Below are positions 1-9,749 of a stretch of DNA of 64,000 nucleotides, one piece after another. Position 1 is the first letter of the stretch. Each line of letters opens with the position of its first letter. The notes beneath the pieces are model-generated. The model had not been told where the DNA came from. It worked only from the letters and a program-made list of their open reading frames with translations, and did not search any database. The position numbers and the translations under genes were made by a program. Origin of the DNA: Tessaracoccus massiliensis (GTDB lineage: Bacteria; Actinomycetota; Actinomycetes; Propionibacteriales; Propionibacteriaceae); contig NZ_LN623543.1 in assembly GCF_000826065.2 (NCBI RefSeq), positions 952,129 to 1,016,128 of the forward strand. The letters are read 5' to 3'.

Positions 1-122
1 CTCCGTCGGCTCCACAGTGGGCTCCTCCGTCGGCTCCACAGTGGGTTCGTCAGTCGGCTCATCCGTCGGCTCGACGGTGGGCTCATCCGTCGGGTCGACG
101 GTGGGCTCCTCCGTGGGTTCCG
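1..122 (-). repeat. Tandem 12-nt repeat encoding Glu-Pro-Thr-Val/Asp/Glu units
   Basis: The first 122 bases consist of degenerate repeats built on ctccgtcggctc and cacagtgggctc-like units. On the minus strand they encode EPTVEPT / EPTDEPT blocks at the visible C-terminal end of the GH92 protein. This composition is typical of an extended wall-spanning stalk in Gram-positive surface proteins. The repeat continues past the window edge, so copy number is unknown, and it is a likely site of length variation. Confidence 0.85.
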
Positions 123-3100
123 GATCCGGCTCGCGGACGGTGACGGTGAATGTGTCGGTGAACGTCTCCTCACCCACCGTGTAGGTGACGGTGACGGTCT
201 GCTCCCCCACCGTGTCCGGGTCATAGCCGCTGATCTCGACGTCGTCGAGTTCCAGCGGCTCAGTCGACCCGTCGGAGAGGGTCCCCGTGACCAACAGCCC
301 CGTCAGGTCCAGTTCCTCACCGGCGAGGTAGTCGACCTTGGTGGGCGGGGTGACCTCGATCCCGGTGAGAGCCGGGGCCACTGTGACGGTGAACGTGTCG
401 GTGTACGTCTCGCCCTCACTGGTGTAGGTGACCGTGACGGTCTGTCCCCCCACCGTGTCGGGGTCGTAGCCACTCACTGTCAGGTCCTCCGCCGGCAACA
501 CTGCAGTGGAGTCGTCCGAGTAGGCCGCGGTCACTACGAGGCCGGCGAGGTCAAGTTCCTCGCCCGCCACGTAGTCCACCTTCGTGGGCGGCGTGGTGAC
601 TGAGATCCCTGTGACCACCACCGGCGCCGCGTCGACCTCGATCTCGAGTGAAGCCGAGGCGGACTGCACACCGTCGCTGGCCGTGACCCACACCGTGTAG
701 GTACCTGGCTCGGCGTAGGTGTGCGAGGCCGACACGGCCCCGTCGACGACGGCGGCATCTTCCAGCGGTGTGCCGTCGCCCCAGTTGATGGTCGCCATCG
801 CGTCGTCCAGGCCGAAGCTGCTGGTGACCGTCGCCAACTCAGCCTCGAACTCGACGCGGGCGGTCGGGTTGGCCACGGTGCCCGCAGTCACGGCGATCTG
901 GTCGAAGCCGCTGCGGTCGCCGTCGTCTGCGATCGCGAAGATGTGGATCCGGCCCTGTTGACGCAGCGTGCCCTCCTCCTCGGGCAGGGTGAGGCTGACC
1001 ACGGTCTTGGGCGCGCCCTCATCATCGACGGCCAGGGTGAACGGGGCTGTGGCGTACACGGCGGTGTTCTTCACGCTGGACTCCGGGCTGGTACCCGAGA
1101 GCCGCCCCTCGGAGACGGCGAGCACGATGTTGCCGAAGGCCGGGTTGCCTGAGGCTCCCACCCAGTCGCCGAACTCGATCGGCACTTCCTGCGTCGTGCC
1201 GTCGCTGTAGGTCAGGACGCCGACCGTCTGGCGGTTGGCCTCGGTGCCCATGCCGATGAACGAGATCTGCGTGGCGCCCTCACCCAGCACGAGCCTGACG
1301 GTCTGCCCCTCGCCGGTGATGTTGTCCGGCCTCCCTGCCGGGATGTCCGGCAGGTCGTAGGTCAGCTCCGTGCCTGGCACCGCGATGGTCTGGCCCTGGA
1401 TGAAGCCGTCCGCGGCGAGCTTGTCCCGGAAGTAGCCGTAGTTCTGCCCATCGCAGTTGGCGGCGGTCCGGTTCAGATCCCCGATGCAGACGTTGTTGAA
1501 CTGGCCGACGAGCGTGTCGTCGGTGGTCACCGTGATGCGGATGGTGTCGGTGCGGACGGTGCCTGCGCCGTCCGTGACACTGATGGTCGCGGTGTAGACG
1601 CCGGGCCTGGTGAAGGTGTGCGGCGCGGCGATGCTCCAGCCGCCCAGGCCTGTGGACGTGAGCACGCCCGGCTGCGGGCCGGTGCCGTCGCCGAAGTCGA
1701 CCGTGACCTCCGAGCCGCCGCCGACCTCACCGCCGATGACCCGTGCCAGGGGTGCGGAGAGTTCCGCGTTGACCGGCACATACTGATCGTCAGCGGGGAT
1801 CAGGGTCAGCTCTCCACCCTCCGCGGCGCGGGCGAACAACTCGATCTCCGCCAGGCCGAGGGTCATGCCCTCGGCGCCCTGGATGGTGAGGCGGTAGTGA
1901 CTGAAGCTGCCGGCGCCTTCTGGCACGGTGAACGGGCGCGTCTGCGTGTCGAACATGAACACCTGCTCGGTGCGGGCGTCCAGCTGGGTCCATGCCTCGC
2001 CGTCGAGCGAGCCCTCAAGCGTCCACGACACCGGCGCGCTGACGCCCTCACCGACGGTGCTGGTGAGCGTGTACTGGTACACGTCCACCGCGCCCGCGAG
2101 CGCGGTCCACGTGAGCACCGCCTCGTTGCCGGTGAATCGGGCTGCGGTGCGCATGTCGTCGTCGATCAGCGGGCGGGTCTCCGTACCGTCTCCGGAGACG
2201 AGCGCGCCGAAATCCGGGCCTGATGCGTCGATGTGGGTCTCGGGCACCTCGAGGGCCTCCCCGAGATCCTTGGCACCCCAGGCGGTGGGCGTGTCGCTCA
2301 TGGTGAACGCGAGCGTGCCTCCTGAGCGGATGAGGTCGCCGTCGATGGTGGTGGTGGTCAGGGCCGTGCCGTTGTGCGACAGGCCGGCGACATACACGCG
2401 CCCCTGAGTCGCCGCGCCGGGCGCGGTGATGGTCAGCGGATTGCCGTCGAGGTTGAGCGTGACGCTGTCGAACAGCGGCGAGCCGACGGTGTAGTCGCCC
2501 GAGCCCACCTGGAGCGGGTAGAAGCCCAGCGCGGAGAAGATGTGCCAGGCGGAGAACTCGCCGTTGTCCTCGTCGCCGGGGTAGCCCTGGCCGATGTCGG
2601 AGCCTGCGAACAGGCGCTGCTGCGCGTCCCTGATGAGGGCCTGCGCGCCGGACGGGTCGCCCGCCTCCGCCAAGACGTAGGGGATGTGGTGGGCGATCTG
2701 GTTGGACAGCCCCAGCATGCCGAGCCGCACGTCGCGTGCCTCACGGGCCTCGTGGATGCCCGAACGGTCGGCCCGTTCCTGGGTGGCCAGGAACTCGTGC
2801 AGTTCGTCGAGGAGGCCCTGACGCCCGCCGTAAAGGGCGGCCATGCCGTCGACGTTGTGCGGCGCATGGAACGCGAAGGTCCAGCCGCTCGCCTCGGTGA
2901 ACGCGCCGCCCCAGGCCTTCTTGTCGAAATCGGCGCCGTAGGGCCAGGAACCGTCCGCGTTGCGGGCGGTGAAGACACCGGCGGCAGGGTTGTACATTTC
3001 GACGAAGCGGTTGGCCCGCACCCCGAAGTACTCCGCCTCCTCCAGCAGTTGCGGCACGCGTGCCGCGGGAGTTGCGGGGTCCTCGGCGAGCTTCAGCGCC

Positions 3101-5673
3101 ATCTGGGCGATGCCGAAGTCGTTGATGAAGCCTTCGAGCCCCCACGACGCGGACTCATGTGTGGTCGCTTCCGTGAATCCGAGGAAGATCGAGCGCTCGA
3201 GGCCCTTGCGGCCGACGGCGTTCGACGACGGGCGCGCCGTCGCGTTCTTCACCGCGGCGTCGTAGGCGTCCAGCGCGAGTTCCGTGCTGATGGCGCCGGC
3301 GAGGTAGGCCTCGGCGAAGGCGACATCTGAACTGGTGCCCGTCATCAGGTCGGCGTAGCCGGGCGAGGACCAGCGGGCGATCCAGCCGCCGTCGCGGTAC
3401 TGCTGCACGAAACCGTCGACGAGTTCCTCGGCGAGTTCGGGGTAGAGCAACGCGTAGGCGGGCCAGGCGGTGCGGTAGGTATCCCAGAAGCCGTTGTTGA
3501 CGTAGACCTTCCCGTCGACGATCTGGGCGTTGGTCCGGGTGGCGGTGGCCGCCCCGACCGTGGGCGAGACCGGGCTGGCGTACTGGTAGGCCGGCGCCTC
3601 GACGGTGCCGACATTCTCGAACTGCGAGTTCGGGTACAGGTTGAGCCGGTACAGGCCGGAGTAGATGTTGACCAGTTGCTCATCGGTGGCGCCGACGATG
3701 TCGGTGATGACCGAGAGTCGCTCGTTCCACGCGGCCGTGGCGGCGGCGCGCGCGTCCTCGAAGCTGCGCCCGGTCGTCTCCTGGTCGAGGTTCTTCTGCG
3801 CTTGGTCCACCGAGATGAACGAGGTCGCGATGCGTAGTTCGACGGACTTGTCAGCGGTGGTGTCGAAGGCGGCGTACCGGGCGCTGGCCCGCCCTTCCGC
3901 ATTGCCCTGCCCGGTGGGGGTGGCGTCAAACTGGCCGGCCACGAACATCCGGGTGCGGCCCGGCCAGCCGGAGCCGCCGTCGACCCAACCGGTGACGCGC
4001 CCGTCGGCGCTGACGTTGAGCCCGGACTGGCCGACGCCCTGGTCGACCACCACGCTGCCCACGTCGCCAGGGAAGGTGAACCGGAAGATGGCCGCGTGAT
4101 CAGTGGGGGTCACCTCCGTGCTGATGCCGTTGTCGAAGTTGACGGAGTAGAGATCCGGCCGCGCCACCTCGTTGTCGTGGTGGAAGGCGAGCGCTCGGTT
4201 GGTGAGGCCTCCCGGCGGCGTGGCGGACAGCGACGGCATCATGACGAGCTGATTGCGGTCCCCCATCCAGATGCTGGGCTGGTGGGAGAAGCCGATGCCC
4301 TGCAGCCTGGGACGGTTCTCCGCGTTGTTGGCCTGCTGGTAGCTGTAGACCGTGCCGGTGGTGTTGGCGTTGGTGAAGGGGGTCACGAAGTTGAACCCGT
4401 TGGGCCAGGCGGTGGCGGGCAGATTGTTGCCACGCGAGAAGCCGCCCGTCGAGTTGGTGCCGCGGCGGGTGTCGACGTAGCTGATCAGCCCGTCGGAGGT
4501 GTCTCTGGGCGTGGCCTGCTCGATGGTGATGTCGTCGACGAAGCCCGCCACGGGGGTGCCGGCTGGCGCGGCGGCCTGGTCGTAGCTGAGCAGGATCTGG
4601 CTGATGGTGCGGCCGGCGAGCCCGTCGAGGTCGACGGTGACGGAGTTCCACTGATCCGGGAAGAGGATCTTGCCTTCGCCCTGGGCCCGCGCACTCGCCC
4701 CGTAGCCGTAGGCGTCGGTGGCGCCGGAGGTCGACAGCCGGGAACCGTCCGTAAAGACCAGGTCGACCGCCACATGGGTGGACGAATAGGTCAGCGCCGG
4801 GTCGAGCACCGGGAAGATCTTGTAGCTCAACTCGTCACCAGCGGCCACGGCGATCTCGAGGTCGTCGAACAGCAGATTGCTGGCCGACGCGGCACCTGCC
4901 ACGAGGACTCGGCCGGAGTAGCCGAGCGACCGCACGCCTGTCCACCCGACGCCGAGCTTGGCCGTGTAGGACGATCTGGGCCCGCCTGTCACCTCGGTCA
5001 CCATCGGCAGCAGGCGCGCCTCCCGATCCACATCTACGAGGTCGAAATCCGCCAACTGCACGATGGTGGCGCCGTTGTTGAGTTGCACGCTGAGGCGGTA
5101 GTACTGGTACTCCGCGCTGCGCTCCGCGAGGTCGTAGTCCTTGGTGACGAAGCGGTTCTGGCTACCGCCCTCCTGCCACTGTTGCCCCGTCTGCGTGTCG
5201 ATGGTGACCCAGGTGCTGCCGTCGGTGGAGCCCTCCACGAGGAAGTCCCGTGGGTCGCGGTCCGGGGCGTCATTGGCCGAGGTCAGCGCGTAGCCGGTGA
5301 TCGAAGCGGGCTCGGAGAGCCGGTAGGTGAGCGTCGCCGTCGGGGCGAAGGTCAGCCACTTCGTCGTCGAATTGGCGTCAGCGGCCATCTGCGGGGACTC
5401 ACCTGCGGGGCTGGAGCCGGTGCCGCTGACCTCGTCGACGAGGCTCAGCAGGCTGCTGGCCATGAACTGCTCTCCGGTGAAGTTGACCGGGTAGCCCGCC
5501 GCCTCGTTGAGGAGGGGTTGGGGCTGTTCCGCCTCGAATGACGTGTGGAAACCGTTGACCGGCGCGGCGGCCGCCGGTTGTACAGACACGCCAAGGCTCA
5601 CCGACATGGCGGCGGCGACGAGCAGTGCCACCTTCTGGGTGGCGGGGCGTGAGGCCAGGGGCAGATGCAACAT
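1..5673 (-). CDS. Large secreted GH92-family alpha-mannosidase-type glycoside hydrolase with Ig-like and PKD domains (C-terminus beyond window)
   Basis: 1891 residues are visible and the reading frame is still open at the window edge. The ATG at 5673 follows a GAGGAG Shine-Dalgarno and starts an Ala-rich signal peptide ending near residue 37. Domains read in order are an F5/8-type discoidin-like domain (about 85-215), the GH92 catalytic region (about 395-1075), a second discoidin-like domain (about 1170-1290), a PKD domain (about 1295-1380), a beta-rich segment (about 1385-1575), another PKD domain (about 1600-1685), two bacterial Ig-like domains (about 1690-1848) and a Pro/Glu/Thr repeat tail. 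GH92 hallmarks include NNGFWDTYRTAWP, the acidic GYPGDEDNGEFSAW loop and the following VGSPLF. GH92 enzymes are calcium-dependent exo-alpha-mannosidases. The binding loop here reads GFSHQPSIWMGD instead of the common GFSHTHxSGTG, so the linkage or substrate may differ. The repeat tail suggests a wall-spanning stalk, but the anchor itself is outside the window. Confidence 0.9.
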   Translation of the reverse strand, partial: MLHLPLASRPATQKVALLVAAAMSVSLGVSVQPAAAAPVNGFHTSFEAEQPQPLLNEAAGYPVNFTGEQFMASSLLSLVDEVSGTGSSPAGESPQMAADANSTTKWLTFAPTATLTYRLSEPASITGYALTSANDAPDRDPRDFLVEGSTDGSTWVTIDTQTGQQWQEGGSQNRFVTKDYDLAERSAEYQYYRLSVQLNNGATIVQLADFDLVDVDREARLLPMVTEVTGGPRSSYTAKLGVGWTGVRSLGYSGRVLVAGAASASNLLFDDLEIAVAAGDELSYKIFPVLDPALTYSSTHVAVDLVFTDGSRLSTSGATDAYGYGASARAQGEGKILFPDQWNSVTVDLDGLAGRTISQILLSYDQAAAPAGTPVAGFVDDITIEQATPRDTSDGLISYVDTRRGTNSTGGFSRGNNLPATAWPNGFNFVTPFTNANTTGTVYSYQQANNAENRPRLQGIGFSHQPSIWMGDRNQLVMMPSLSATPPGGLTNRALAFHHDNEVARPDLYSVNFDNGISTEVTPTDHAAIFRFTFPGDVGSVVVDQGVGQSGLNVSADGRVTGWVDGGSGWPGRTRMFVAGQFDATPTGQGNAEGRASARYAAFDTTADKSVELRIATSFISVDQAQKNLDQETTGRSFEDARAAATAAWNERLSVITDIVGATDEQLVNIYSGLYRLNLYPNSQFENVGTVEAPAYQYASPVSPTVGAATATRTNAQIVDGKVYVNNGFWDTYRTAWPAYALLYPELAEELVDGFVQQYRDGGWIARWSSPGYADLMTGTSSDVAFAEAYLAGAISTELALDAYDAAVKNATARPSSNAVGRKGLERSIFLGFTEATTHESASWGLEGFINDFGIAQMALKLAEDPATPAARVPQLLEEAEYFGVRANRFVEMYNPAAGVFTARNADGSWPYGADFDKKAWGGAFTEASGWTFAFHAPHNVDGMAALYGGRQGLLDELHEFLATQERADRSGIHEAREARDVRLGMLGLSNQIAHHIPYVLAEAGDPSGAQALIRDAQQRLFAGSDIGQGYPGDEDNGEFSAWHIFSALGFYPLQVGSGDYTVGSPLFDSVTLNLDGNPLTITAPGAATQGRVYVAGLSHNGTALTTTTIDGDLIRSGGTLAFTMSDTPTAWGAKDLGEALEVPETHIDASGPDFGALVSGDGTETRPLIDDDMRTAARFTGNEAVLTWTALAGAVDVYQYTLTSTVGEGVSAPVSWTLEGSLDGEAWTQLDARTEQVFMFDTQTRPFTVPEGAGSFSHYRLTIQGAEGMTLGLAEIELFARAAEGGELTLIPADDQYVPVNAELSAPLARVIGGEVGGGSEVTVDFGDGTGPQPGVLTSTGLGGWSIAAPHTFTRPGVYTATISVTDGAGTVRTDTIRITVTTDDTLVGQFNNVCIGDLNRTAANCDGQNYGYFRDKLAADGFIQGQTIAVPGTELTYDLPDIPAGRPDNITGEGQTVRLVLGEGATQISFIGMGTEANRQTVGVLTYSDGTTQEVPIEFGDWVGASGNPAFGNIVLAVSEGRLSGTSPESSVKNTAVYATAPFTLAVDDEGAPKTVVSLTLPEEEGTLRQQGRIHIFAIADDGDRSGFDQIAVTAGTVANPTARVEFEAELATVTSSFGLDDAMATINWGDGTPLEDAAVVDGAVSASHTYAEPGTYTVWVTASDGVQSASASLEIEVDAAPVVVTGISVTTPPTKVDYVAGEELDLAGLVVTAAYSDDSTAVLPAEDLTVSGYDPDTVGGQTVTVTYTSEGETYTDTFTVTVAPALTGIEVTPPTKVDYLAGEELDLTGLLVTGTLSDGSTEPLELDDVEISGYDPDTVGEQTVTVTYTVGEETFTDTFTVTVREPDPEPTEEPTVDPTDEPTVEPTDEPTDEPTVEPTEEPTVEPTE

Positions 5674-5787
5674 CGTGGGTGCTCCTCTGTGCTACCACCG
5701 CCTGACAACGCCGTCAGGCAGAATGCGAGCACACTAACACGGTATGCGGGCCATGAGGAGCGTTGCGAAACAAAAGATTCTCCAGGC

Positions 5788-7788
5788 TCAGAAGAACCAG
5801 CGCCCGCTGGTCAGCACGACGGCACCCACCATGGCCAGGCCCGCAAGCAGCACCACGACATAGGAGTGCACTGCTTCCCTGCGGCGGGTCAGCGCGGCCA
5901 GTGCGAACGCGAACGGGAAGAACGCCAGGGCCAGGCGTGGGTTGCTGAAGTACCACGTGTTGCCCAGGGCGATGATCAGGGTGGCGCCGACGTAGACGCT
6001 GTAGCCCACGTAGCCGCGCCACATGAGCCACAGCAGGAGGAGGACGGACAGGCCGGCGAAGATGACCTCCAGCCGCCAGGCGAAGATGTTGTTGGCCGAG
6101 TAGCCGCCCTCCCAGGTGTTCCACGTCAGGACCAGGCCATCGACCAGGCCGACGAATTCGCGTCCCCAGCCCTCCTTCTGCGCGTGCTGGAAGGCGAAGA
6201 AGGCCCCCGCAACCTCGCGGAGATGCAGGCCATAGGCCCAGAAGGGGATGGTGGCCGCCGCCATGGCCAGGGCGGACATCAGAAGCTTGCGCCAGTCTGG
6301 CCAGACGCGCCTGGCCAGTTCGAAGGCCACGCCCATCAGGACCAGCAGCCCCACCGTCCGGGTGCCCACCGCGACGGCGGCGAACAGCGCTGCCGGCCAG
6401 GGGCGCCCGCGGTAGGCGTAGTAGAACGCGGGGATGGCGCCGGCGAGGAACAGCGCCTCGGTGTAGGGGGCCACCAGGAAGGCAGCCGTGGGAAACAGCA
6501 GCAGGTACAACTGGGCGTGCCTGCCCGCGAAGCCGTGCAACTCGGCGAGGCGATGGAGGTAGACGCATGCGACGAAACTGGCCAGCAGCGAGATCAGCAT
6601 GCCCGCGATGAGCGGTTCGAGGCCCAGCGCGCTCAGCCCCCGCACGCTCAGCGGGAACAAGGGGAAGAAGGCGGCCGCGTTGCCGTTGGCCACGTCCGCA
6701 GCGTATCCCCGCTGCGCGATCTCGATGAAGTACTCCGCGTCCCAGCGCAGCCAGGTCTCGAGCGTGAACTCGGGCTGCATCTCGTCACGCGTCGTCAGCC
6801 ACTGCGCCGCATAGGCACCCAGCACGTACATCACCCGGGTGACCCCCACCGCCACCGCTGCGGTGACGACCGCGGGACGCCACGCGGGCCAACCCGAGGG
6901 AGGATCGGCTTCGACGTGCCGGGCGGCGGGAGTGGCCGGGGGCACGACGCGCAGCCGGTCCTGCACCGGCCAGAGGAGATCCCAGAAGACGAGGGCGAGG
7001 ATCCAGACCTGGGCGACGATCGGCGCCGCCGTCAGCAGCGCGTGGAGCCAGTGGGCGGGGTCGCTGCCCGCGGGCCCGAACCAGCCCGAGGCGCCCGCCG
7101 CATAGGCGGCCTGCGCGACGCCCACGACGAGGACCTCGAGCGGATACGGCCTGGCCACCAGCACCGCGAGCAGCACCCACACCCCCACGTGCGGCGCCAC
7201 CTCCGGTGCTAGCAGCACGGAGCTCAGGACCACCACAGCGATGAGGGAGCCGACGCGGGGGCTCTGCCCGGTGCTGCGCAGCAGGCCGAAGAGGCAACCC
7301 AGCGCCAGGAACAACGCCGCGAAGCCCAGCCACCCGGCGTGGCCGATGCTGGGTCCCCACAGACCCAGGAGGTACCACACTGACCCCGGGCCGACGGGGG
7401 CGTCGATCTGCGCGAGATAGCTCTGCACGACGCCGGCCGGGCCCTGGCCGAAGGCCAGTTGCCCGATCAGGAGCGCCCCCGCGGCGGGCGCGCCCACCTG
7501 CAGCAGGCGCCGCCAGCCCTCCCTCAGCCCCACCGCCACCAGAACGGCCAGTGCCACCGCCACCGGCATGCTGCCGCCGCAGATAGCAAGGCCCAACAGC
7601 ACCCCGGCCACGACGCGGCGGCCGTCGGCGAACGCGACCAGCGCGAGGCCGGTGAGGGCCAGCGGAATCATCTCAGCCGGGGAACGGACGAGGGCGACGG
7701 CACCGCTGAGCAACGCCACCACCAACGGCACCCACAGGAGCCGGGCCGAGTAGCGGCGCAGCGAGGCCTCCGCGGGAAGCTTGTTCAT
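5788..7788 (-). CDS. PIG-V-type polytopic mannosyltransferase (GT-C), with an extra N-terminal membrane half
   Basis: This is a 666-residue protein dominated by hydrophobic helices. The C-terminal half, from about residue 320, resembles the bacterial PIG-V/GPI-mannosyltransferase-2 family: LRWDAEYFIEIAQRGY carries the Asp expected in the first extracytoplasmic loop of GT-C enzymes, and FFPLFPL and APYTEALFL follow as in that family. Such enzymes transfer mannose from polyprenyl-phosphate-mannose on the outer face of the membrane. The first 300 residues add about nine membrane helices and look like the tail of another GT-C protein, so the gene may be a fusion. Start: the ATG at 7788 was chosen because the protein becomes family-like directly after it. 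An upstream in-frame ATG at 7839 would add 17 residues. Neither start has a strong Shine-Dalgarno. It lies between a sugar importer and the GH92 gene on the same strand. Confidence 0.75.
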   Translation of the reverse strand: MNKLPAEASLRRYSARLLWVPLVVALLSGAVALVRSPAEMIPLALTGLALVAFADGRRVVAGVLLGLAICGGSMPVAVALAVLVAVGLREGWRRLLQVGAPAAGALLIGQLAFGQGPAGVVQSYLAQIDAPVGPGSVWYLLGLWGPSIGHAGWLGFAALFLALGCLFGLLRSTGQSPRVGSLIAVVVLSSVLLAPEVAPHVGVWVLLAVLVARPYPLEVLVVGVAQAAYAAGASGWFGPAGSDPAHWLHALLTAAPIVAQVWILALVFWDLLWPVQDRLRVVPPATPAARHVEADPPSGWPAWRPAVVTAAVAVGVTRVMYVLGAYAAQWLTTRDEMQPEFTLETWLRWDAEYFIEIAQRGYAADVANGNAAAFFPLFPLSVRGLSALGLEPLIAGMLISLLASFVACVYLHRLAELHGFAGRHAQLYLLLFPTAAFLVAPYTEALFLAGAIPAFYYAYRGRPWPAALFAAVAVGTRTVGLLVLMGVAFELARRVWPDWRKLLMSALAMAAATIPFWAYGLHLREVAGAFFAFQHAQKEGWGREFVGLVDGLVLTWNTWEGGYSANNIFAWRLEVIFAGLSVLLLLWLMWRGYVGYSVYVGATLIIALGNTWYFSNPRLALAFFPFAFALAALTRRREAVHSYVVVLLAGLAMVGAVVLTSGRWFF

Positions 7789-7841
7789 GGCGATGAGACT
7801 ACTGGCCTGACAGGGACCGAGCCCAACGGATCCCGGCATGG

Positions 7842-7881
7842 AACTGGCCGGCGGGATGGGGATCCATCCGACCGGCCAGTT
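7842..7881 (-). terminator. Stem-loop terminator of the sugar ABC transporter operon
   Basis: The arms AACTGGCCGG (7842-7851) and CCGGCCAGTT (7872-7881) are perfectly complementary and enclose a second partly paired GATGG/CCATC stem. The structure lies 24 nt past the stop codon of the last permease gene. There is no clear T tract, so it may act as a 3' processing or stabilising hairpin. Confidence 0.6.
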
Positions 7882-7904
7882 GCAGGTGTCCTGATCGGGG
7901 CGGG

Positions 7905-8825
7905 TTACTTCACAGAGCCGCTCATCAGGCCGCTCACGAAGTAGCGGCCCAGGAAGATGTAGACCAGCAGCGTGGGCAGCGAAGCCACGAGCACGCCCGC
8001 CATCATGCGGGAGTAATCAGGGTTCTGCGCCGACGCCAACTCCTGCAGTGCGTACGTCACCGGGCCGGTGTTGCGGTCGGTGAGGAACAGTGCGAACAGG
8101 AAGTCGTTCCAGGCGGAGGTGAACTGCCAGATCATCGTCACCACGAACGCGGGCGCCGACACCGGCAGCACGATCTTGGTGAAGATCGACCACATCCCAG
8201 CGCCGTCCACGCGCGCCGCCTCGATGATGTCGGTGGGCACCGCGGTGGCGTAGTAGTTGCGGAAGATGAGGGTGCAGATCGGGATGCCGTAGATGACGTG
8301 CGCGATGATGAGCGTGGGCACGCCGGAGAGGAACGGCATCGACTGGTTCATGTTGATCATGAGCGCCTGCAGCGGGATCATCACAGCCTGGTACGGGATG
8401 AACATGCCGAACAGGAACATCGTGAAGATGATGTCCGCGCCGGGGAACTTCCACTTCGAGAAGACGAAGCCGTTCATCGAACCCAGGATCGAGGCGAACA
8501 CAGCCGACGAGATGGCCAGCACGACGGAGCGGACCAGCGCGGGTGCGAGGGCCTCCCAGGCGGCGGCCCAGCCGTCGAAACTCAGCCGCTCCGGCAGGTT
8601 CCAGGCGGTGACCACCGAGAAATCGGCGGGCGACTTGAAGCTCGTGACCAGCACCACATAAATCGGCATCAGGATGATTGCGACGAAGAAGATGAGCAGC
8701 GCCATGCGGATGACGCGCCAGGACACCTCTCCCGGGGTCACCGTCTTCTTGCGGGGCTTCAGCGACGTGAGCGCCGAGCCCTCCCCCTCCAGGGGAGCGG
8801 GGGGTGCGACAGTTGAGGTGGTCAT
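7905..8825 (-). CDS. Carbohydrate ABC transporter permease, MalG type
   Basis: A 306-residue inner-membrane permease with six predicted helices. The EAA loop, EAARVDGAGMWSIFTKIVLP, is the cytoplasmic coupling helix that contacts the ATPase. The C-terminus GLMSGSVK is typical of MalG-like (CUT1) subunits. Its ATG overlaps the stop of the upstream permease as ATGA, which implies translational coupling. No ATPase gene is present in the operon. CUT1 importers in actinobacteria often share a single MsiK-type ATPase encoded elsewhere, so that is the likely energiser. The substrate cannot be assigned from sequence; proximity to GH92 and a mannosyltransferase makes a mannose-containing oligosaccharide conceivable. 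Confidence 0.92.
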   Translation of the reverse strand: MTTSTVAPPAPLEGEGSALTSLKPRKKTVTPGEVSWRVIRMALLIFFVAIILMPIYVVLVTSFKSPADFSVVTAWNLPERLSFDGWAAAWEALAPALVRSVVLAISSAVFASILGSMNGFVFSKWKFPGADIIFTMFLFGMFIPYQAVMIPLQALMINMNQSMPFLSGVPTLIIAHVIYGIPICTLIFRNYYATAVPTDIIEAARVDGAGMWSIFTKIVLPVSAPAFVVTMIWQFTSAWNDFLFALFLTDRNTGPVTYALQELASAQNPDYSRMMAGVLVASLPTLLVYIFLGRYFVSGLMSGSVK

Positions 8826-9727
8826 CGCATGTCCTTCTCAGTCTTGTTGGTGTAGACGAGGTAGGGGATGACCACCAGCGCCACGATCAACAGCAGGATG
8901 GTGGCGTTGGCCGCCGCCTGCGGGGCGTTCTTCTGCTGGAACAGCTGGACCCACATCAGCGTGGCAGGCACGTCGGCGACGACGTTGTTCTGGCCGGCGA
9001 TGGCGTAGATCAGGTCGAACGTCTTCATCGACATGTGGCCGATGATGATCAGCGCGGACAGCGCGATGGGCGACAACTGCGGGAACAGCACGTGGCGGTA
9101 GATCTGCCACTCCCCCGCACCATCCATGCGGGCGGCCTCACGCTGATCCTCCGAGATGCCCCGGAAGCCGGCGAGGAACAACGCCATCACGTAGCCGGAC
9201 AACTGCCAGACGGCGGGCATGGCCATGGCGGCCATGCTGAACGCGCCGGGGTCCGACCACCAGCGGGACTGCAACTCCGGCATGCCCATCATGATCAGCA
9301 GGCGGTTGAGGCCGATGGCCTGGTTGTCGCCGATGCCGGGTGACAGGAGCCACTTCCACACGGTGCCCGAGGCGATGAACGACACGGCCATCGGGAAGAG
9401 GTAGACGGAACGGAAGAAGCCCTCGCCCTTGACGCCCTTCTCCAGAAGGATGGCCCAGATCAGGCCGAACAGCATGGTGCCGCCGACGAACACAGCGGTG
9501 AGCACCAGCAGATTCCACAGCGAATCCTGGTACCGCTGATCTGCCAGCAGGGACGTGTAGTTTTCAAACCCGCCGGGAGCGACGACCCGCTCGTTACCGG
9601 CGAATGTCTTGGTCGACGATCGCTCGAAGGAGGTTGCGATGTTCTGGCCGATGAGGCCATAGACGAACACAACCACCAGCAGAATCGACGGGGTCACCAG
9701 GAGGAGACCCTGCCACTTCTTGAACAT
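8822..9727 (-). CDS. Carbohydrate ABC transporter permease, MalF type
   Basis: A 301-residue permease starting at an ATG preceded by GGGAAGG. It has six helices and an EAA loop (QREAARMDGAGEWQIYRHVLFP) near residue 200. It would form the membrane channel of a CUT1 sugar importer together with the MalG-type gene, which it overlaps by 4 nt. It follows the binding-protein gene after a 72-nt gap that contains a strong 14-bp stem-loop. Confidence 0.92.
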   Translation of the reverse strand: MFKKWQGLLLVTPSILLVVVFVYGLIGQNIATSFERSSTKTFAGNERVVAPGGFENYTSLLADQRYQDSLWNLLVLTAVFVGGTMLFGLIWAILLEKGVKGEGFFRSVYLFPMAVSFIASGTVWKWLLSPGIGDNQAIGLNRLLIMMGMPELQSRWWSDPGAFSMAAMAMPAVWQLSGYVMALFLAGFRGISEDQREAARMDGAGEWQIYRHVLFPQLSPIALSALIIIGHMSMKTFDLIYAIAGQNNVVADVPATLMWVQLFQQKNAPQAAANATILLLIVALVVIPYLVYTNKTEKDMR

Positions 9728-9749
9728 TGAGTTACCTTCCCACGGGGAA

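Noticed and set aside
1..122. Tandem repeats at the left edge as a possible CRISPR array
   Set aside because: Units are 12 nt without spacers and encode an EPT repeat in frame with a protein.
4096..5541. Long plus-strand frames (2374-3330, 4096-5541) opposite the GH92 gene
   Set aside because: Their products are repetitive Val/Gly/Arg/His-rich shadows; the minus-strand GH92 reading has clear domains and a signal peptide.
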